Notes: generated by a model not told the origin, from the letters alone. A DNA stretch of 64,000 nt from Methanoculleus sp. UBA303 (GCA_002501655.1 DANY01000028.1:10191-74190); one strand, 5' to 3'; shown: positions 1 through 8,927, numbered from the stretch's first letter. Program-made: numbers and translations.

Positions 1-2061
1 AGTGCTCACGCCGTGCATGTCTACGACATGAGCAGTGTTGCTCATGGGGAAGTTCGGGCCAAAGATGTTATAGCACACCTCATACCCATTGTTGACGTCT
101 CCGGTTCCAGCGATTGCATGTCTGCAATAATCAAACTTGTTCGCCTCGATCAGGCCCACACCACCCTGCCCGACCTCGACGCCGTAGCCAAGACCTCTCC
201 ACTGGCAGTGGTGGATATAGTTGTGGTGGATGTACCCGCCGATTTTCATGTCTGAAACTCCTCCAGTCCTGAAGAGAGCAACCCCTGCATAGCCCCAGCC
301 AAAGATCTCACAATTGTCCACCTCCAGATTACGAGCAGTGGAGAAGATTGCAAATCTCTGTGGGCTTGATGTGCTGTTGTCAGGCCCCTGAAGTCGTAAG
401 CCGGTGATCCTCACGTTCTGTCCGGTGACCTTGAACATAGTAGTGTACCAGTCAGTGTCAGGCCCGCTGCCCGTTGTGCTACTCTGGTAGATCCGCCCAC
501 CCGGGGAACCGTTTTCGCCCCGGTTACTCGCGATCGTGACTCCGTCTGGCACCAGGACGCTGAAGTGGCCATTCATGTCAATGTTTGCGTTTCCTTCGAC
601 GTAGATGACGTCTCCAGACCGTGCGTTCTGCAGGGCTGAGAGGAGTTCACTCTGTGTGTCGACGATGTACTTTACGCGGGGGTCGTCCCGGCTAATGGTA
701 TTGCTATACCCGTTCCCTCCCCCGATAGGGTTTCCGGTCGGGTTAGCATCGGCTCCATACACTTCATCGCTGGGAGTTGGTGCCGGGGTTGTCGTTGGGG
801 TAGGCGTCGGCGTCGGTGCTACCGGAGCAAACTCGACATACGCCAAATCTACCGACCCGGTATCCATGTTGATCTGCACAGTGTGCTCACCTGCAGTGAG
901 CGGTATCTGCACAGTGGCCGGGGCGAACGTAAACCAACTTCCAGTATTTGGAGCATTGACGGTCGCGACCTTCTGTCCGTCTACCAGCACCGAGAAGGAC
1001 TTACCGTTCTCTGTAGTGCTGACATAGAACGTAGCATCATAGGTTCCTGCTGTGCTTACCTGCACCTGGGAGTACTGAAGCCACTCCCCGGCGTAAGTGT
1101 AGGCGATGACAGGCACATCTACGGAATCTCGCAAGCCGGTATCCACGTCGGCGTCGTCGGTGCGGTAAGCATAGCCACCCTGGTTGCCAGCCACGGTATC
1201 ATGGTAGGCGACGCCTTCGCCTCCAAAGTCGAAGTCAACGAAGTTGATCCGACCGGGCACTGAGTGTGCCTTGTAGGGCTTCTGCACATCGGAAGGCTCT
1301 TCCGTGGGTGTTGGTTTCGGGGTTACGGTGGGCGTCGGAGTCGGCGTGACCTTCTTGACCTTGATTTGCTCGGTGCGGACGTTGTTGGTCTCGTCGCTCT
1401 CGGCGATCCGGTTGACGTCGTCCACATCGGCCTTCACGATGTGGGTGCCCTCAATTGCCTTCCAGGTTGCACCGGTCGAGCCGCCGTTCGCGGTCAGCGT
1501 AACCCATGCACCCGGAGCAATCGAACTGGTGTGGGTGTCGGACCAGACACCGGGACCGGCGGCGCCGTCATCGAACGTGAAGAGGACGCCGTGCTCCACG
1601 CCGGCAGGCGTGGGAGCGGTCCCCTGGTTCTTGACCGTGGCCCGGAGCGTCACTGCACTGCCCGGGGCCGGGGTTGCCGGGTCCCAGGAGATGTCGGTCA
1701 CCACAAGGTCCGATTTCCCGGAGGGAATCGGTGTAGGAGTCGGGGTTGGAGTTGGATTGGATACCCTGACTTCGATGGAACTGCTCAGATCATAGACTCC
1801 AGCCTGAAGGACTACAGTTCCGTTACCGGCGGCCTTCACCGCGGCCTGGATGACCTTGCTGTCATCTGTTCCAGCTGTTCCGCTGATGATCGCCTGACCA
1901 TTGCTGTTCTCTGCAATGATCTTCGTACCGTCGGTGTACACGACGATATCGTAGGTACCCGGTGATACTGCTTGACTTTGCGCGGCCTGTGCCGGTGCAG
2001 CCATTGCAGCTGTTGCAAATACCATGCACAGTGCCAGTGCAAGAAATAGGGGTTTTTTCAT
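1..2061 (-). CDS. Secreted CARDB / carbohydrate-binding / beta-helix protein, 3' end outside window
   Basis: An open frame runs leftward from the ATG at 2061 to the window edge without a stop (687 codons), so the C-terminus is missing. It begins with a signal peptide (MKKPLFLALALCMVFATAAM). Residues about 30-100 look like the first strands of a pectate-lyase-like helix (GTDDSKVIQAAVKAAGNGTV). A Thr-Pro linker precedes a CARDB domain (about 115-215, SDLVVTDISWDP to ESDETNN). A second linker leads to a CBM6/35-like beta-sandwich (about 260-400, with INFVDFDFGGEGVAYHD and YAGEWLQYS). A third linker leads to a right-handed beta-helix from about 430 to the edge (SGDVIYVEGNANIDMNG, ISRDDPRVKYIVDT). 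By family, such proteins bind or cleave polysaccharide at the cell surface; the substrate is unknown. The gene stands alone behind its own TATA box. Confidence 0.85.
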   Translation of the reverse strand, partial: MKKPLFLALALCMVFATAAMAAPAQAAQSQAVSPGTYDIVVYTDGTKIIAENSNGQAIISGTAGTDDSKVIQAAVKAAGNGTVVLQAGVYDLSSSIEVRVSNPTPTPTPTPIPSGKSDLVVTDISWDPATPAPGSAVTLRATVKNQGTAPTPAGVEHGVLFTFDDGAAGPGVWSDTHTSSIAPGAWVTLTANGGSTGATWKAIEGTHIVKADVDDVNRIAESDETNNVRTEQIKVKKVTPTPTPTVTPKPTPTEEPSDVQKPYKAHSVPGRINFVDFDFGGEGVAYHDTVAGNQGGYAYRTDDADVDTGLRDSVDVPVIAYTYAGEWLQYSQVQVSTAGTYDATFYVSTTENGKSFSVLVDGQKVATVNAPNTGSWFTFAPATVQIPLTAGEHTVQINMDTGSVDLAYVEFAPVAPTPTPTPTTTPAPTPSDEVYGADANPTGNPIGGGNGYSNTISRDDPRVKYIVDTQSELLSALQNARSGDVIYVEGNANIDMNGHFSVLVPDGVTIASNRGENGSPGGRIYQSSTTGSGPDTDWYTTMFKVTGQNVRITGLRLQGPDNSTSSPQRFAIFSTARNLEVDNCEIFGWGYAGVALFRTGGVSDMKIGGYIHHNYIHHCQWRGLGYGVEVGQGGVGLIEANKFDYCRHAIAGTGDVNNGYEVCYNIFGPNFPMSNTAHVVDMHGVST

Positions 2062-2152
2062 GTCTATTCTCCTAGATACGCTCAGAGAGGACCCCTTTTG
2101 GCCTCCCGGCGAGCAGGTGAGGGTGAATTCCCTCAGGATTAATTTATCATTG

Positions 2153-2165
2153 TAATATATAAATT
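2153..2165 (-). promoter_or_regulatory. TATA box for the beta-helix gene at 2061
   Basis: Read on the minus strand this is an AATTTATATATTAC-type element inside an AT-rich patch. It predicts transcription starting near 2130, leaving a leader of about 70 nt. An imperfect palindrome (GAGGG...CCCTC, 2118-2133) lies at the predicted start site and could be a leader hairpin or operator. Confidence 0.5.
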
Positions 2166-2624
2166 GGTGTGTTTTGATATCTGGTTAGAATCTGCACAAA
2201 ATGACTATTATTGTTTAAATGTTCGATTATTTGTATAATATCTTATTTCTAAAGTTTCCAATCGTTGGGTATATATTTATACTCGATACTTATTTGATTG
2301 CCGGGGCGATTCTATCCCACATTCTCGCAAAACAGCAGTTGCCAGGGGATCTCCATGCGGGCAGTCCGGGGGTCTTCTCGCTTGCCGGGACGCCGCAGAC
2401 CTTTCCCGGGGATCATCGATGCAGTAATCTGCCTCTTTTGAGGCGGACAGGGGCTGGGTGGGAGTAACCTGCCGGGCACCGGTGTTGCTCAAGAAGGTTT
2501 GAGGGCCGATCAGCAAAGTTTGAGGAATTGTCTATGAAAACAGGGTGACTGAAGATCGTTTCGCTGAAATCTCCGCCCTCCCTAACAACGTCAAAGAAAG
2601 TGAATCCCGTGAAGGATGATGCGT
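2166..2624. other. Intergenic stretch with no recognised gene
   Basis: About 460 nt separate the promoter of the gene at 2061 from the 3' hairpin of the methanopterin gene. The left part is AT-rich and the right part GC-rich. Short overlapping ORFs on both strands have no ribosome-binding site or family resemblance. I see no tRNA or repeat here. Confidence 0.5.
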
Positions 2625-2641
2625 GGGAAGGCCCCCTTCCC
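2625..2641 (-). terminator. Hairpin directly after the mptG-like stop codon
   Basis: A 7-bp perfect stem (GGGAAGG / CCTTCCC) with a 3-nt loop lies one base beyond the stop of the upstream minus-strand gene. The T-rich stretch further on is weak, so this may serve as a 3'-end stabiliser as much as a terminator. Confidence 0.4.
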
Positions 2642-2642
2642 T

Positions 2643-4190
2643 TCACCCCGCCCGCATGCTCGCCCCGCAGTTCCTCGCCCGTGTCAGGGTTACCGAACCC
2701 CCGCGGTCGCCGAGCACCTCCTTCGCCGCCCGGGTCACGTCCGCCATACCCGTATCCCCGACGGCGTAGACCGTCGGCCCGAAGGAACTCAGGCCCGCGC
2801 AGGCAGCGCCGGCCTGCACCATTGCTTCGAGGAGCGAGGGAACAACCGGATGCTGCAGGGCCACTTCCACCTTCTTGAACCCGAGGCACTGGGTCCGGTT
2901 AATCGCCGAGCCGAAGAGGTCGAGGTCGTGCTCGACCAGACCCGGGATCATCCGCATCAGCACCTCGTGGCAGACTTCCCGCACCTCATCGAGCGGCACC
3001 GGGCAGTGCGCACGGAATATATCGACCTCCCTTCCCCCGTGCGCCCCCGCACCGGTGTCGGGGGTAACGAGCAGGATGCGCCAGTCCTCCGGGAACCGGT
3101 GCCGGGCGAGGACCGGCGGCGGCGCGATGCCCCTTGATGCCGCCGAGGGGCGGAAGTCCTGCTTATCTCCCGGAGAGCCGAACCGGTGCCCGCCGTCCAG
3201 GATGAACCCGCCCTGCTCGAACGCCGCCGTGCCGATGCCGGACGTCCCGCCGCGGCCGACGATCCGCGCGAGTTCGGGCACCGGGACATCCCGGTCGTAG
3301 AGCCGGCAGAGGGCGGCGGCCGTGGCGAGCGCAATCTGTGTCCCGCTCCCGAGCCCGGCATGCTGCCGGGCCACGCCATGCACCGTGATCTCCGTGCCGC
3401 CGGGGAGCCCGAGCCCCTCCGTCACCGCACGCGCTGCCTCGATGACCCGGCGGCGGGCAGCCTCGTCGCCGCCGTGCACGTCGATGCCCGGCCCTTTGCG
3501 TGCATCGATGACACATCCGGGTTCGTCGAGGGCGACCCCAACCCCGCCATCTACCCTGCCCGAGGCGCCGTTCATATCGAGCAGCGTGATGTGAATCCGG
3601 GACGGAGCGTCGACCAGCACCCTGATATCGTCCGCAAACGCCGTGCAGGGGAAGATCTCCTCGATCGCGATCAACGGCTCGTCGCGGTGGATGATCCGGT
3701 ACTCCCGGGAGAGCATCGATTCGCACCGGTGGACGTTGAACGTCCGGGCGAGGTCCGTCCCGGCCTGGATGACGCGCGCGTCGGTGATCTCTCGGCGTGA
3801 CTCTATCCGGTGGCGGCAGAGGATCCTCCCTATGGGGATATCCGCCCTCATGAGATCCTGCCTGAACTCCGGAGCAAGCCGGCGCAACGGTGTGCGGGAG
3901 ACCGCGTAGATGAGGACTTCACCCGTAACACTGTCTTTTAATTCCACGATACGGTGGTTGACCTCGTCGTCTGGCTCGATATCAAGTGCGGCCGCGGCCT
4001 CCGGGTCGGCGGCGACAATGTCCTGCACCAGGGTGGTGATGGTGACGGGGTGACCGGTCGCCATCTCAAGGAGGTTGGTCACCGATCCGTCGGTCCCAAT
4101 AAGGACCTTCTGCATCGGGGAGAGCCGTCCGACACGTTGCTCGATCTCCCGGAGTTTCTCGCTTATCCCGTCCGCTGTCAGAGGATCCAT
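2643..4190 (-). CDS. mptG: Chorismate lyase-like (DUF98) / beta-ribofuranosyl-(hydroxy/amino)benzene 5'-phosphate synthase fusion
   Basis: This 515-residue protein joins two enzymes of tetrahydromethanopterin synthesis. Residues about 20-180 match the DUF98/UbiC-like chorismate-pyruvate lyase family, which releases 4-hydroxybenzoate: LSPMQKVLIGTDGS (23-36), RADIPIGRIL (115-124), SRREI and a terminal EEIFP. Residues about 190-515 are a GHMP-kinase-fold RFAP synthase, with the glycine-rich loop ARQHAGLGSGTQ (274-285). That family condenses the benzoate with phosphoribosyl pyrophosphate, releasing pyrophosphate and CO2. The fusion would deliver the product of the first domain to the second. The ATG at 4190 is preceded by a short CAGGT. 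The gene is last of three minus-strand genes, 63 nt after apgM. The symbol follows the methanogen literature for the C-terminal half. Confidence 0.85.
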   Translation of the reverse strand: MDPLTADGISEKLREIEQRVGRLSPMQKVLIGTDGSVTNLLEMATGHPVTITTLVQDIVAADPEAAAALDIEPDDEVNHRIVELKDSVTGEVLIYAVSRTPLRRLAPEFRQDLMRADIPIGRILCRHRIESRREITDARVIQAGTDLARTFNVHRCESMLSREYRIIHRDEPLIAIEEIFPCTAFADDIRVLVDAPSRIHITLLDMNGASGRVDGGVGVALDEPGCVIDARKGPGIDVHGGDEAARRRVIEAARAVTEGLGLPGGTEITVHGVARQHAGLGSGTQIALATAAALCRLYDRDVPVPELARIVGRGGTSGIGTAAFEQGGFILDGGHRFGSPGDKQDFRPSAASRGIAPPPVLARHRFPEDWRILLVTPDTGAGAHGGREVDIFRAHCPVPLDEVREVCHEVLMRMIPGLVEHDLDLFGSAINRTQCLGFKKVEVALQHPVVPSLLEAMVQAGAACAGLSSFGPTVYAVGDTGMADVTRAAKEVLGDRGGSVTLTRARNCGASMRAG

Positions 4191-4253
4191 ACCTGAATAA
4201 GTGTGGTGTGTACAGAGACTACAAAAAGATGGTGCCGGGGACTCCCGGCCGGT

Positions 4254-5408
4254 TCACCTTGAGAAGAGCAGGGAGAGGAACTCCGGCGCCTGCACGAGCC
4301 CGAACGACCCCTTTGCCGCCTCACGTTCGGAGAACGCCTGCACGTCGTCCCTCCCCTTCCCGAGTATCGCAAACGGCACCGGCTCCCGGGTGTGGGTCTT
4401 ATACCGTATCGGCGTCGGGTGGTCGGGGAGGACTGCGACGGTCGTCTCCGGCCGATCCAGGACGATCCCAATCGCCTCGTCGAGTCGCTCGATCGCCCGC
4501 ACCTTCTCCTCCACGCTTCCCATGTGCCCGGCCTCGTCGGGGGCCTCGACGTGCATGTAGACGAAGTCGAGGCGGTCGAGGGCATCGACTGCGTAACGGG
4601 CCTTCGCCTCGTAATCGGTGTCCAGGAACCCGGTGGCGCCCGGGACACGGATCACCTCCATCTCGGCAAGGCGGGCGATGCCGCTCAAGAGGTCAACCGC
4701 GGAGATAACCCCGCCGTGAAGACCGTATTTCTCGTGGAAGGGTGCAAGCGACGGCTTCCTCCCGCCGCTCCACGGCCAGACAACGGTAGCCGGAGTCTTT
4801 CCCTCCTTCAGCCTGCGCTGGTTGACCGGGTGGTCGGCAAAGACCTCCCGGGACCGTTCCATGCAGTCAAGGAGGATACCGGCATCCTCCCCGCGCGGGA
4901 GGAACTCCGCGACCGGCTGCCCAACGATGTCATGGGGTGCGGTGGTGACGGCGCCGCGTGCCCGGGAAACGACCATCAGGTTCCGGTAGCCAACCCCGGG
5001 GTAGACCCGGACATCCCCGAGCGCGGCGTCCAGGTCGCGGAGGAGGCCGGCACCCTCGGCATTGGAGATGTGCCCGGCGTTGAAGTCCTCCATCACCCCA
5101 TCCCGGACCGTGACCAGGTTGCACCGGTAGGCCATCTCCCCGTCCTCGAGGGTGATACCCATGCTGGCGGCTTCGAGCGGACCCCTGCCGGTATAGGAGG
5201 TACGGGGATCATAGCCCAGGATGGAGAGGTTTGCAATGTCGCTCCCCGGCTCAAATTCGTCCGGGACAGTCCGTAGCATCCCGCACCGCCCCTCGCGGGC
5301 GATTCTATCCATGTTCGGTATATCTGCGTACTCGAGGGGTGTCCTGCCCCCCAGTTCGGCAAGTGGCTCATCGGCCATGCCGTCCCCGAGGATGATGATG
5401 TATTTCAT
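4254..5408 (-). CDS. apgM: 2,3-bisphosphoglycerate-independent phosphoglycerate mutase, archaeal type
   Basis: A 384-residue member of the archaeal alkaline-phosphatase-superfamily mutases, interconverting 3- and 2-phosphoglycerate in gluconeogenesis and glycolysis. The ATG at 5408 gives the family's usual N-terminus, MKYIIILGDGMADEP, whose Asp binds metal; the frame stays open upstream but that extension is unlike the family. Other signatures are GPLEAASMGI, the HVEAPDEAGHMG metal-binding block and the VLPDHPTPIRYKTHT block near the C-terminus. Length is typical. It sits between the epimerase gene (170 nt upstream) and the mptG-like gene (63 nt downstream) on the same strand. Confidence 0.93.
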   Translation of the reverse strand: MKYIIILGDGMADEPLAELGGRTPLEYADIPNMDRIAREGRCGMLRTVPDEFEPGSDIANLSILGYDPRTSYTGRGPLEAASMGITLEDGEMAYRCNLVTVRDGVMEDFNAGHISNAEGAGLLRDLDAALGDVRVYPGVGYRNLMVVSRARGAVTTAPHDIVGQPVAEFLPRGEDAGILLDCMERSREVFADHPVNQRRLKEGKTPATVVWPWSGGRKPSLAPFHEKYGLHGGVISAVDLLSGIARLAEMEVIRVPGATGFLDTDYEAKARYAVDALDRLDFVYMHVEAPDEAGHMGSVEEKVRAIERLDEAIGIVLDRPETTVAVLPDHPTPIRYKTHTREPVPFAILGKGRDDVQAFSEREAAKGSFGLVQAPEFLSLLFSR

Positions 5409-5578
5409 GCGAACCTTTTGTGCAGTTCTGAGAATGCCAGATATTCTGACCTGGTCCCCCGGGGGCCGGCGATGAACGCCCTGCCGCCAGTGTGCCCGGG
5501 TGACCCGCTGTACTTCTCTGGAAGTTGTATCGCTTATGACCTTCGGAAGAAGCGCCGGCAGAGGGTCGTGCGGCCCTC

Positions 5579-6508
5579 CTATCGGAGCATGGCACGGGCC
5601 GCCGTGCGCACGCTCTCCTCCGAGGTGGTCCCGCACCGCCAGCCGAGATTCTTGAGTTTACCGACCGAGAGCTGCATCCGGGGCACATCCCCGACCCAGC
5701 CGCGCGCGCCGCCGGTGAACCGGTAGCGGACGCCGGAGAGACCCATCTCTGCCGCGACAATATCGGCTATCGTGATGACGTCGATCCAGTCTTCAGAGCC
5801 GATATTGAAGGTGTTTACCGGATCGCGCGAGTGGTCGATCCCGAACTGTACGGCACGGACGCACTCTCCAACCTCCAGGTAGGACTTTGTCTGCCTGCCG
5901 TCGCCGAGGATCTCGAGTTCCTCCGGGTTCTCGCGGAGTTTCCGGATGAAGTCGGAGATGACGCCGTGACCGCTCCGCTCGCCGATGATGTTTGCGAACC
6001 GGTAGACCCACGCCCGCATACCAAACGAGTGGCAGTACGACGATATGAGCGCCTCGCAGGCAAGTTTCGTCGCGCCGTAGACGGATATCGGCTCGAGCGG
6101 GGTATAGGTCTCCGGCGTCGGGATGACGGTGGCCTCGCCGTAGACGGTCGACGTCGATGTGAAGACCAGTTCAGGCACGCCGTGCGCCCGCATCGCCTCG
6201 AGCACCCGGTGCGTGACGACGATATTATTCCTTATCTGGGAGTCCGGGGTTACGGCGCTCTGCCTGACGTCGGGGTCTGCAGCAATGTGGTAGACCCGGT
6301 CTCCCCCCTCCAGGTGCTCCTGCCAGCCGTCGTCGAGCAGGTTCTGCCTGAGGAAGGTGACCTGACCGCTCGCCGTATGCCGCGCGAGGTTCTCTTCGGT
6401 GCCCGCGCTCTCGTCGTCGATGACCAGCACGTCATCTCCCGCCGCGACCAGAGCATCGACGACGTGCGAACCGATAAAGCCGGCACCTCCTGTTACGATA
6501 CAGAACAT
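5579..6508 (-). CDS. NAD-dependent sugar-nucleotide epimerase (UDP-glucose 4-epimerase family)
   Basis: A 309-residue extended short-chain dehydrogenase/reductase. The ATG at 6508 places the Rossmann motif TGGAGFIG at residues 6-13. The catalytic pair appears as SVYGATKLACEAL (YxxxK) after a conserved TSTSTVYGE. The family inverts C4 (GalE) or dehydrates/epimerises nucleotide sugars used for surface glycans; the exact substrate cannot be read from sequence. GGGAGGG lies about 13 nt before the ATG, rather far for a Shine-Dalgarno site, within an AT-rich leader. It is the first of the minus-strand group epimerase, apgM, mptG. Confidence 0.88.
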   Translation of the reverse strand: MFCIVTGGAGFIGSHVVDALVAAGDDVLVIDDESAGTEENLARHTASGQVTFLRQNLLDDGWQEHLEGGDRVYHIAADPDVRQSAVTPDSQIRNNIVVTHRVLEAMRAHGVPELVFTSTSTVYGEATVIPTPETYTPLEPISVYGATKLACEALISSYCHSFGMRAWVYRFANIIGERSGHGVISDFIRKLRENPEELEILGDGRQTKSYLEVGECVRAVQFGIDHSRDPVNTFNIGSEDWIDVITIADIVAAEMGLSGVRYRFTGGARGWVGDVPRMQLSVGKLKNLGWRCGTTSEESVRTAARAMLR

Positions 6509-6770
6509 TATAGAATAATATCCCTCCCATGCTATAGAATTACTGGATGGCGCCGGAGGAGGCCATGGGCCGGCAACCATGGGTTTTTTCATGCGGCACC
6601 ATACGGGGTGGTGAGGTCTGCCCATGTTCTGGAGAAGAATCAGCAGGATATCGGGATTTCAAAGGAGATCCTTTTCTCTCTATCTCAAAGGAAATCGAGT
6701 GTCAGGCAGCACGAGAAAAGTTTATGCCCGCACCAGGCCCAGCTCATGATCTGGCAGTTAATATCCGGGT
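6509..6770. other. Divergent intergenic region
   Basis: This stretch lies between the divergent epimerase and DUF368 groups. It holds the epimerase leader (TATAGAATAATATCC) and otherwise short shadow ORFs. No RNA gene was recognised. Confidence 0.4.
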
Positions 6771-6785
6771 AAAATATACATAATA
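6771..6785 (+). promoter_or_regulatory. TATA box upstream of the small ORF / DUF368 gene
   Basis: AAAATATACATAATA is the only strong TATA-like element in this gap. It predicts transcription starting near 6805, just ahead of the AAGGAG at 6808-6813. That position fits the small ORF at 6822 as the first reading frame of the transcript. Confidence 0.45.
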
Positions 6786-6821
6786 TCCTCCCGGTTGTGA
6801 GAGTCATAAGGAGTTGTCCGA

Positions 6822-7010
6822 TTGAGAGAGTCATGCACCCACAATAGAGACGGCCGATCCCCGGTCACCGCTGCCGAACCGACTGCCGCTAACGCACAGG
6901 CGTTCCGACAGTTCAGCGGCGATAGGGATCCCCTGCACACCCGGCCCATGGTCGCCGGCAGAGCCCCGGCGCCCGAGTCTATCGATGATTGCTGCGGGGC
7001 CGGACAATGA
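6822..7010 (+). CDS. Possible small ORF translationally coupled to DUF368 gene
   Basis: A 62-codon frame starts at TTG 6822, about 8 nt after AAGGAG, and stops at TGA 7008-7010, overlapping the ATG of the next gene (ATGA). The product is hydrophilic, has three cysteines and matches no family I know. In favour: the TATA box, the ribosome-binding site and the stop/start overlap, plus the poor ribosome-binding site of the DUF368 gene itself. Against: a TTG start, small size and no homology. It could be a leader peptide or a chance frame. Confidence 0.35.
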   Translation: MRESCTHNRDGRSPVTAAEPTAANAQAFRQFSGDRDPLHTRPMVAGRAPAPESIDDCCGAGQ

Positions 7011-7879
7011 CCCCTCGCCCAGAGATACGGGAACACGCCGGGATTTACCTGCGCGGTCTGATGATGGGGGCCTGCGACATCATCCCAGGTGTCTCGGGGG
7101 GGACGATAGCTCTCATCACCGGTATATACGAGCGGCTGGTTGGTGCTATCGGCAGCGTCGACCCTGCCTCGGCAAAACACCTCGTCAAGGGCGACTTCGG
7201 GTCTCTCCGGGCAGATCTCGGGAAGATCGATATCCCGTTCCTCGTGGTCCTCCTTGCCGGGATCGGCACCGCCTTTCTTCTGATGTCCGGGGTGATCCTC
7301 TCCCTCCTCACCGACCACGCGGTAGCGACTTACTCATTCTTCCTCGGCCTTATCCTCGCCTCTGCGGTCGCTATATTCCTTGAGATCCGCTCCCCGGGCG
7401 CGGCTACCCTCGCCTACCTCGTCATCGGCGCCGGCGCCGGTTTCCTCCTTGGAGGGCTCGGGCACCTCGACGTCGGTCACTCTCTGCCGGTCCTCTTCCT
7501 CACCGGTATGGTTGCACTCTGCGCCATGATCCTCCCCGGGATCTCTGGAGCCTATATGACCCTCGTCCTCAACCAGTACGAGTTCATGCTTGCGGCGCTC
7601 CGGGCCCTCTCCCTTCCCGAGATCTTCGCTTACATCGCCGGCGGCGTCACAGGTCTTCTCCTCTTCACGAGGGCCCTCAAATATCTCCTGAAGACCTACC
7701 CGGGAGCGATGCTCGCCTTGCTCACCGGGCTGATGCTCGGCTCGGCGCGGATGCTCTGGGAGAAGGGAGCCGCGGCCGGGGATATGGTGGCCGGCGGCTG
7801 GGTCTTCTTCCTTGCCGGTCTCGTCGTCGTCGGCGCGGTAGAGTACCTGAAGAGGCGTTCTCAGGGCAACGGGGCCTGA
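7007..7879 (+). CDS. DUF368 family polyprenyl-phosphate transporter
   Basis: A 290-residue polytopic membrane protein opening with the DUF368 signature: RGLMMGACDIIPGVSGGTIA at about residues 14-33, with a second related re-entrant motif LCAMILPGISGAYM at about 175-188. The paired G-x-S-G-G/A motifs are typical of this inverted-repeat family, and about eight hydrophobic segments are visible. Bacterial members recycle undecaprenyl phosphate across the membrane. An archaeal one would plausibly carry dolichyl-type phosphate for surface glycosylation; this is an inference. A TTG at 6989 in the same frame is possible, but the ATG gives the more usual N-terminus. Confidence 0.88.
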   Translation: MTPRPEIREHAGIYLRGLMMGACDIIPGVSGGTIALITGIYERLVGAIGSVDPASAKHLVKGDFGSLRADLGKIDIPFLVVLLAGIGTAFLLMSGVILSLLTDHAVATYSFFLGLILASAVAIFLEIRSPGAATLAYLVIGAGAGFLLGGLGHLDVGHSLPVLFLTGMVALCAMILPGISGAYMTLVLNQYEFMLAALRALSLPEIFAYIAGGVTGLLLFTRALKYLLKTYPGAMLALLTGLMLGSARMLWEKGAAAGDMVAGGWVFFLAGLVVVGAVEYLKRRSQGNGA

Positions 7880-7946
7880 TCCCCGCCCCCTTCCCCGATA
7901 CGATCTGATAACTTACTTCTGCCAGAGTGCAAAGAGGTACGGTATC

Positions 7947-8819
7947 ATGTTCATCGGCATCGACCACGGCACTACCGCGATGCGTTTCTCCACCGGCATA
8001 GAGGAGTTCAAGATCTCCCGCGAAGAGGCCAGACACTTCTCGGCCGGGGACCTCAGCCGTCTCTCTCCTCCCGGCGAGATCGAGGGTATTGCCGTCTGCT
8101 ACTCTATGGGCGACGGCATATCGGCTATCACCGATATCAGAAAGGTTCAAGGTCGGGGCGTCATATCCCGGGAGGGGGCCGGCAAGCATATTGGCGGCGG
8201 CACCCGGGTCTACGACCAGATCAGGGAGAGCGGCCTTCCGGCCTTTGTGATCCCCGGGCTGCACCGCGCATCGCCGACCGATCCGCGGTTCAAGGCCTAC
8301 TCCCACCAGGCGAGCCCCGAGAAGATCGGGATCCTGTATGAGGTCGCCCACGACCTCGGGGATGATATCGTGGTCTGCGACGCGAGCTCAAACACCGTCA
8401 CCCTCCTTGTCGCCGGCGGTCGGATCACCGGTGCGTTCGACGCCTGTATCTTCGCGCCCGGCACCCGGCACGGTGCTCTCGACGTGGATGCCATCCGCCG
8501 GATCGACCGGGGCGACTCCACGGCGAACGATGCCTTCCTTCACGCGGGCGTGGACCATACGGTGCCTCCTGAACTCAGGGTAGAGACGATGGCTATGTTT
8601 GCCGCGATGGAATGCGCCTCCATGCTTCTCATAAACCCCGGCGCAAAGGTCGCCCTCGCCGGTTCCATGGCACCCGCCATCGCGCCGGGGGTGGAGGCGC
8701 TCCTCTCCCGGGAGGTCGCGGTCTATGACGAGTGGTGTGCGGCCAGGGGCTTAGCGAGGATCGCCCGCGACGTCTTCTCGGGGGCAACCGGGATCCTCGG
8801 GCTCGCGGTGGAGCGGTAG
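7947..8819 (+). CDS. Methanogenesis marker protein 12-like
   Basis: A 290-residue protein with the ASKHA (actin-like ATPase/sugar kinase) opening MFIGIDHGTTAMRF and a later phosphate-type loop ICDASSNT-like (VVCDASSNTVTLLV). The overall pattern fits the methanogenesis marker 12 family, found essentially in methanogens and of unknown function. AAAGAGGTACGG lies just before the ATG. It follows the DUF368 gene by 67 nt, probably in one transcript, and precedes a separate promoter for the hexuloisomerase. Alternative: a related DUF1464-type kinase-like protein. The family call is from memory of conserved blocks. Confidence 0.7.
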   Translation: MFIGIDHGTTAMRFSTGIEEFKISREEARHFSAGDLSRLSPPGEIEGIAVCYSMGDGISAITDIRKVQGRGVISREGAGKHIGGGTRVYDQIRESGLPAFVIPGLHRASPTDPRFKAYSHQASPEKIGILYEVAHDLGDDIVVCDASSNTVTLLVAGGRITGAFDACIFAPGTRHGALDVDAIRRIDRGDSTANDAFLHAGVDHTVPPELRVETMAMFAAMECASMLLINPGAKVALAGSMAPAIAPGVEALLSREVAVYDEWCAARGLARIARDVFSGATGILGLAVER

Positions 8820-8875
8820 GGTGCCGGTACGGCGGTTCTCCTGCCCCCGGGGGACCGTCTTCCAGTTTCACGCTT

Positions 8876-8885
8876 CTTTATATGG
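8876..8885 (+). promoter_or_regulatory. TATA box for hexuloisomerase gene
   Basis: CTTTATATGG lies about 43 nt before the GTG start at 8928, in an otherwise GC-rich gap. It predicts a leader of roughly 15-20 nt containing GGGAGGTAA. Confidence 0.6.
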
Positions 8886-8927
8886 TGTCGGGTCGTACAC
8901 TGGACAGGAAAGGGAGGTAATCATAGC

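Noticed and set aside
1264-1965. Plus-strand ORFs of 140-233 codons across 605-1965
   Set aside because: They are antisense shadows of the continuous signal-peptide/CARDB/CBM/beta-helix frame on the minus strand.
2277-2889. Overlapping minus-strand ORFs before the mptG-like stop
   Set aside because: They differ in frame from the real gene, overlap its end and show no start signal or domain.
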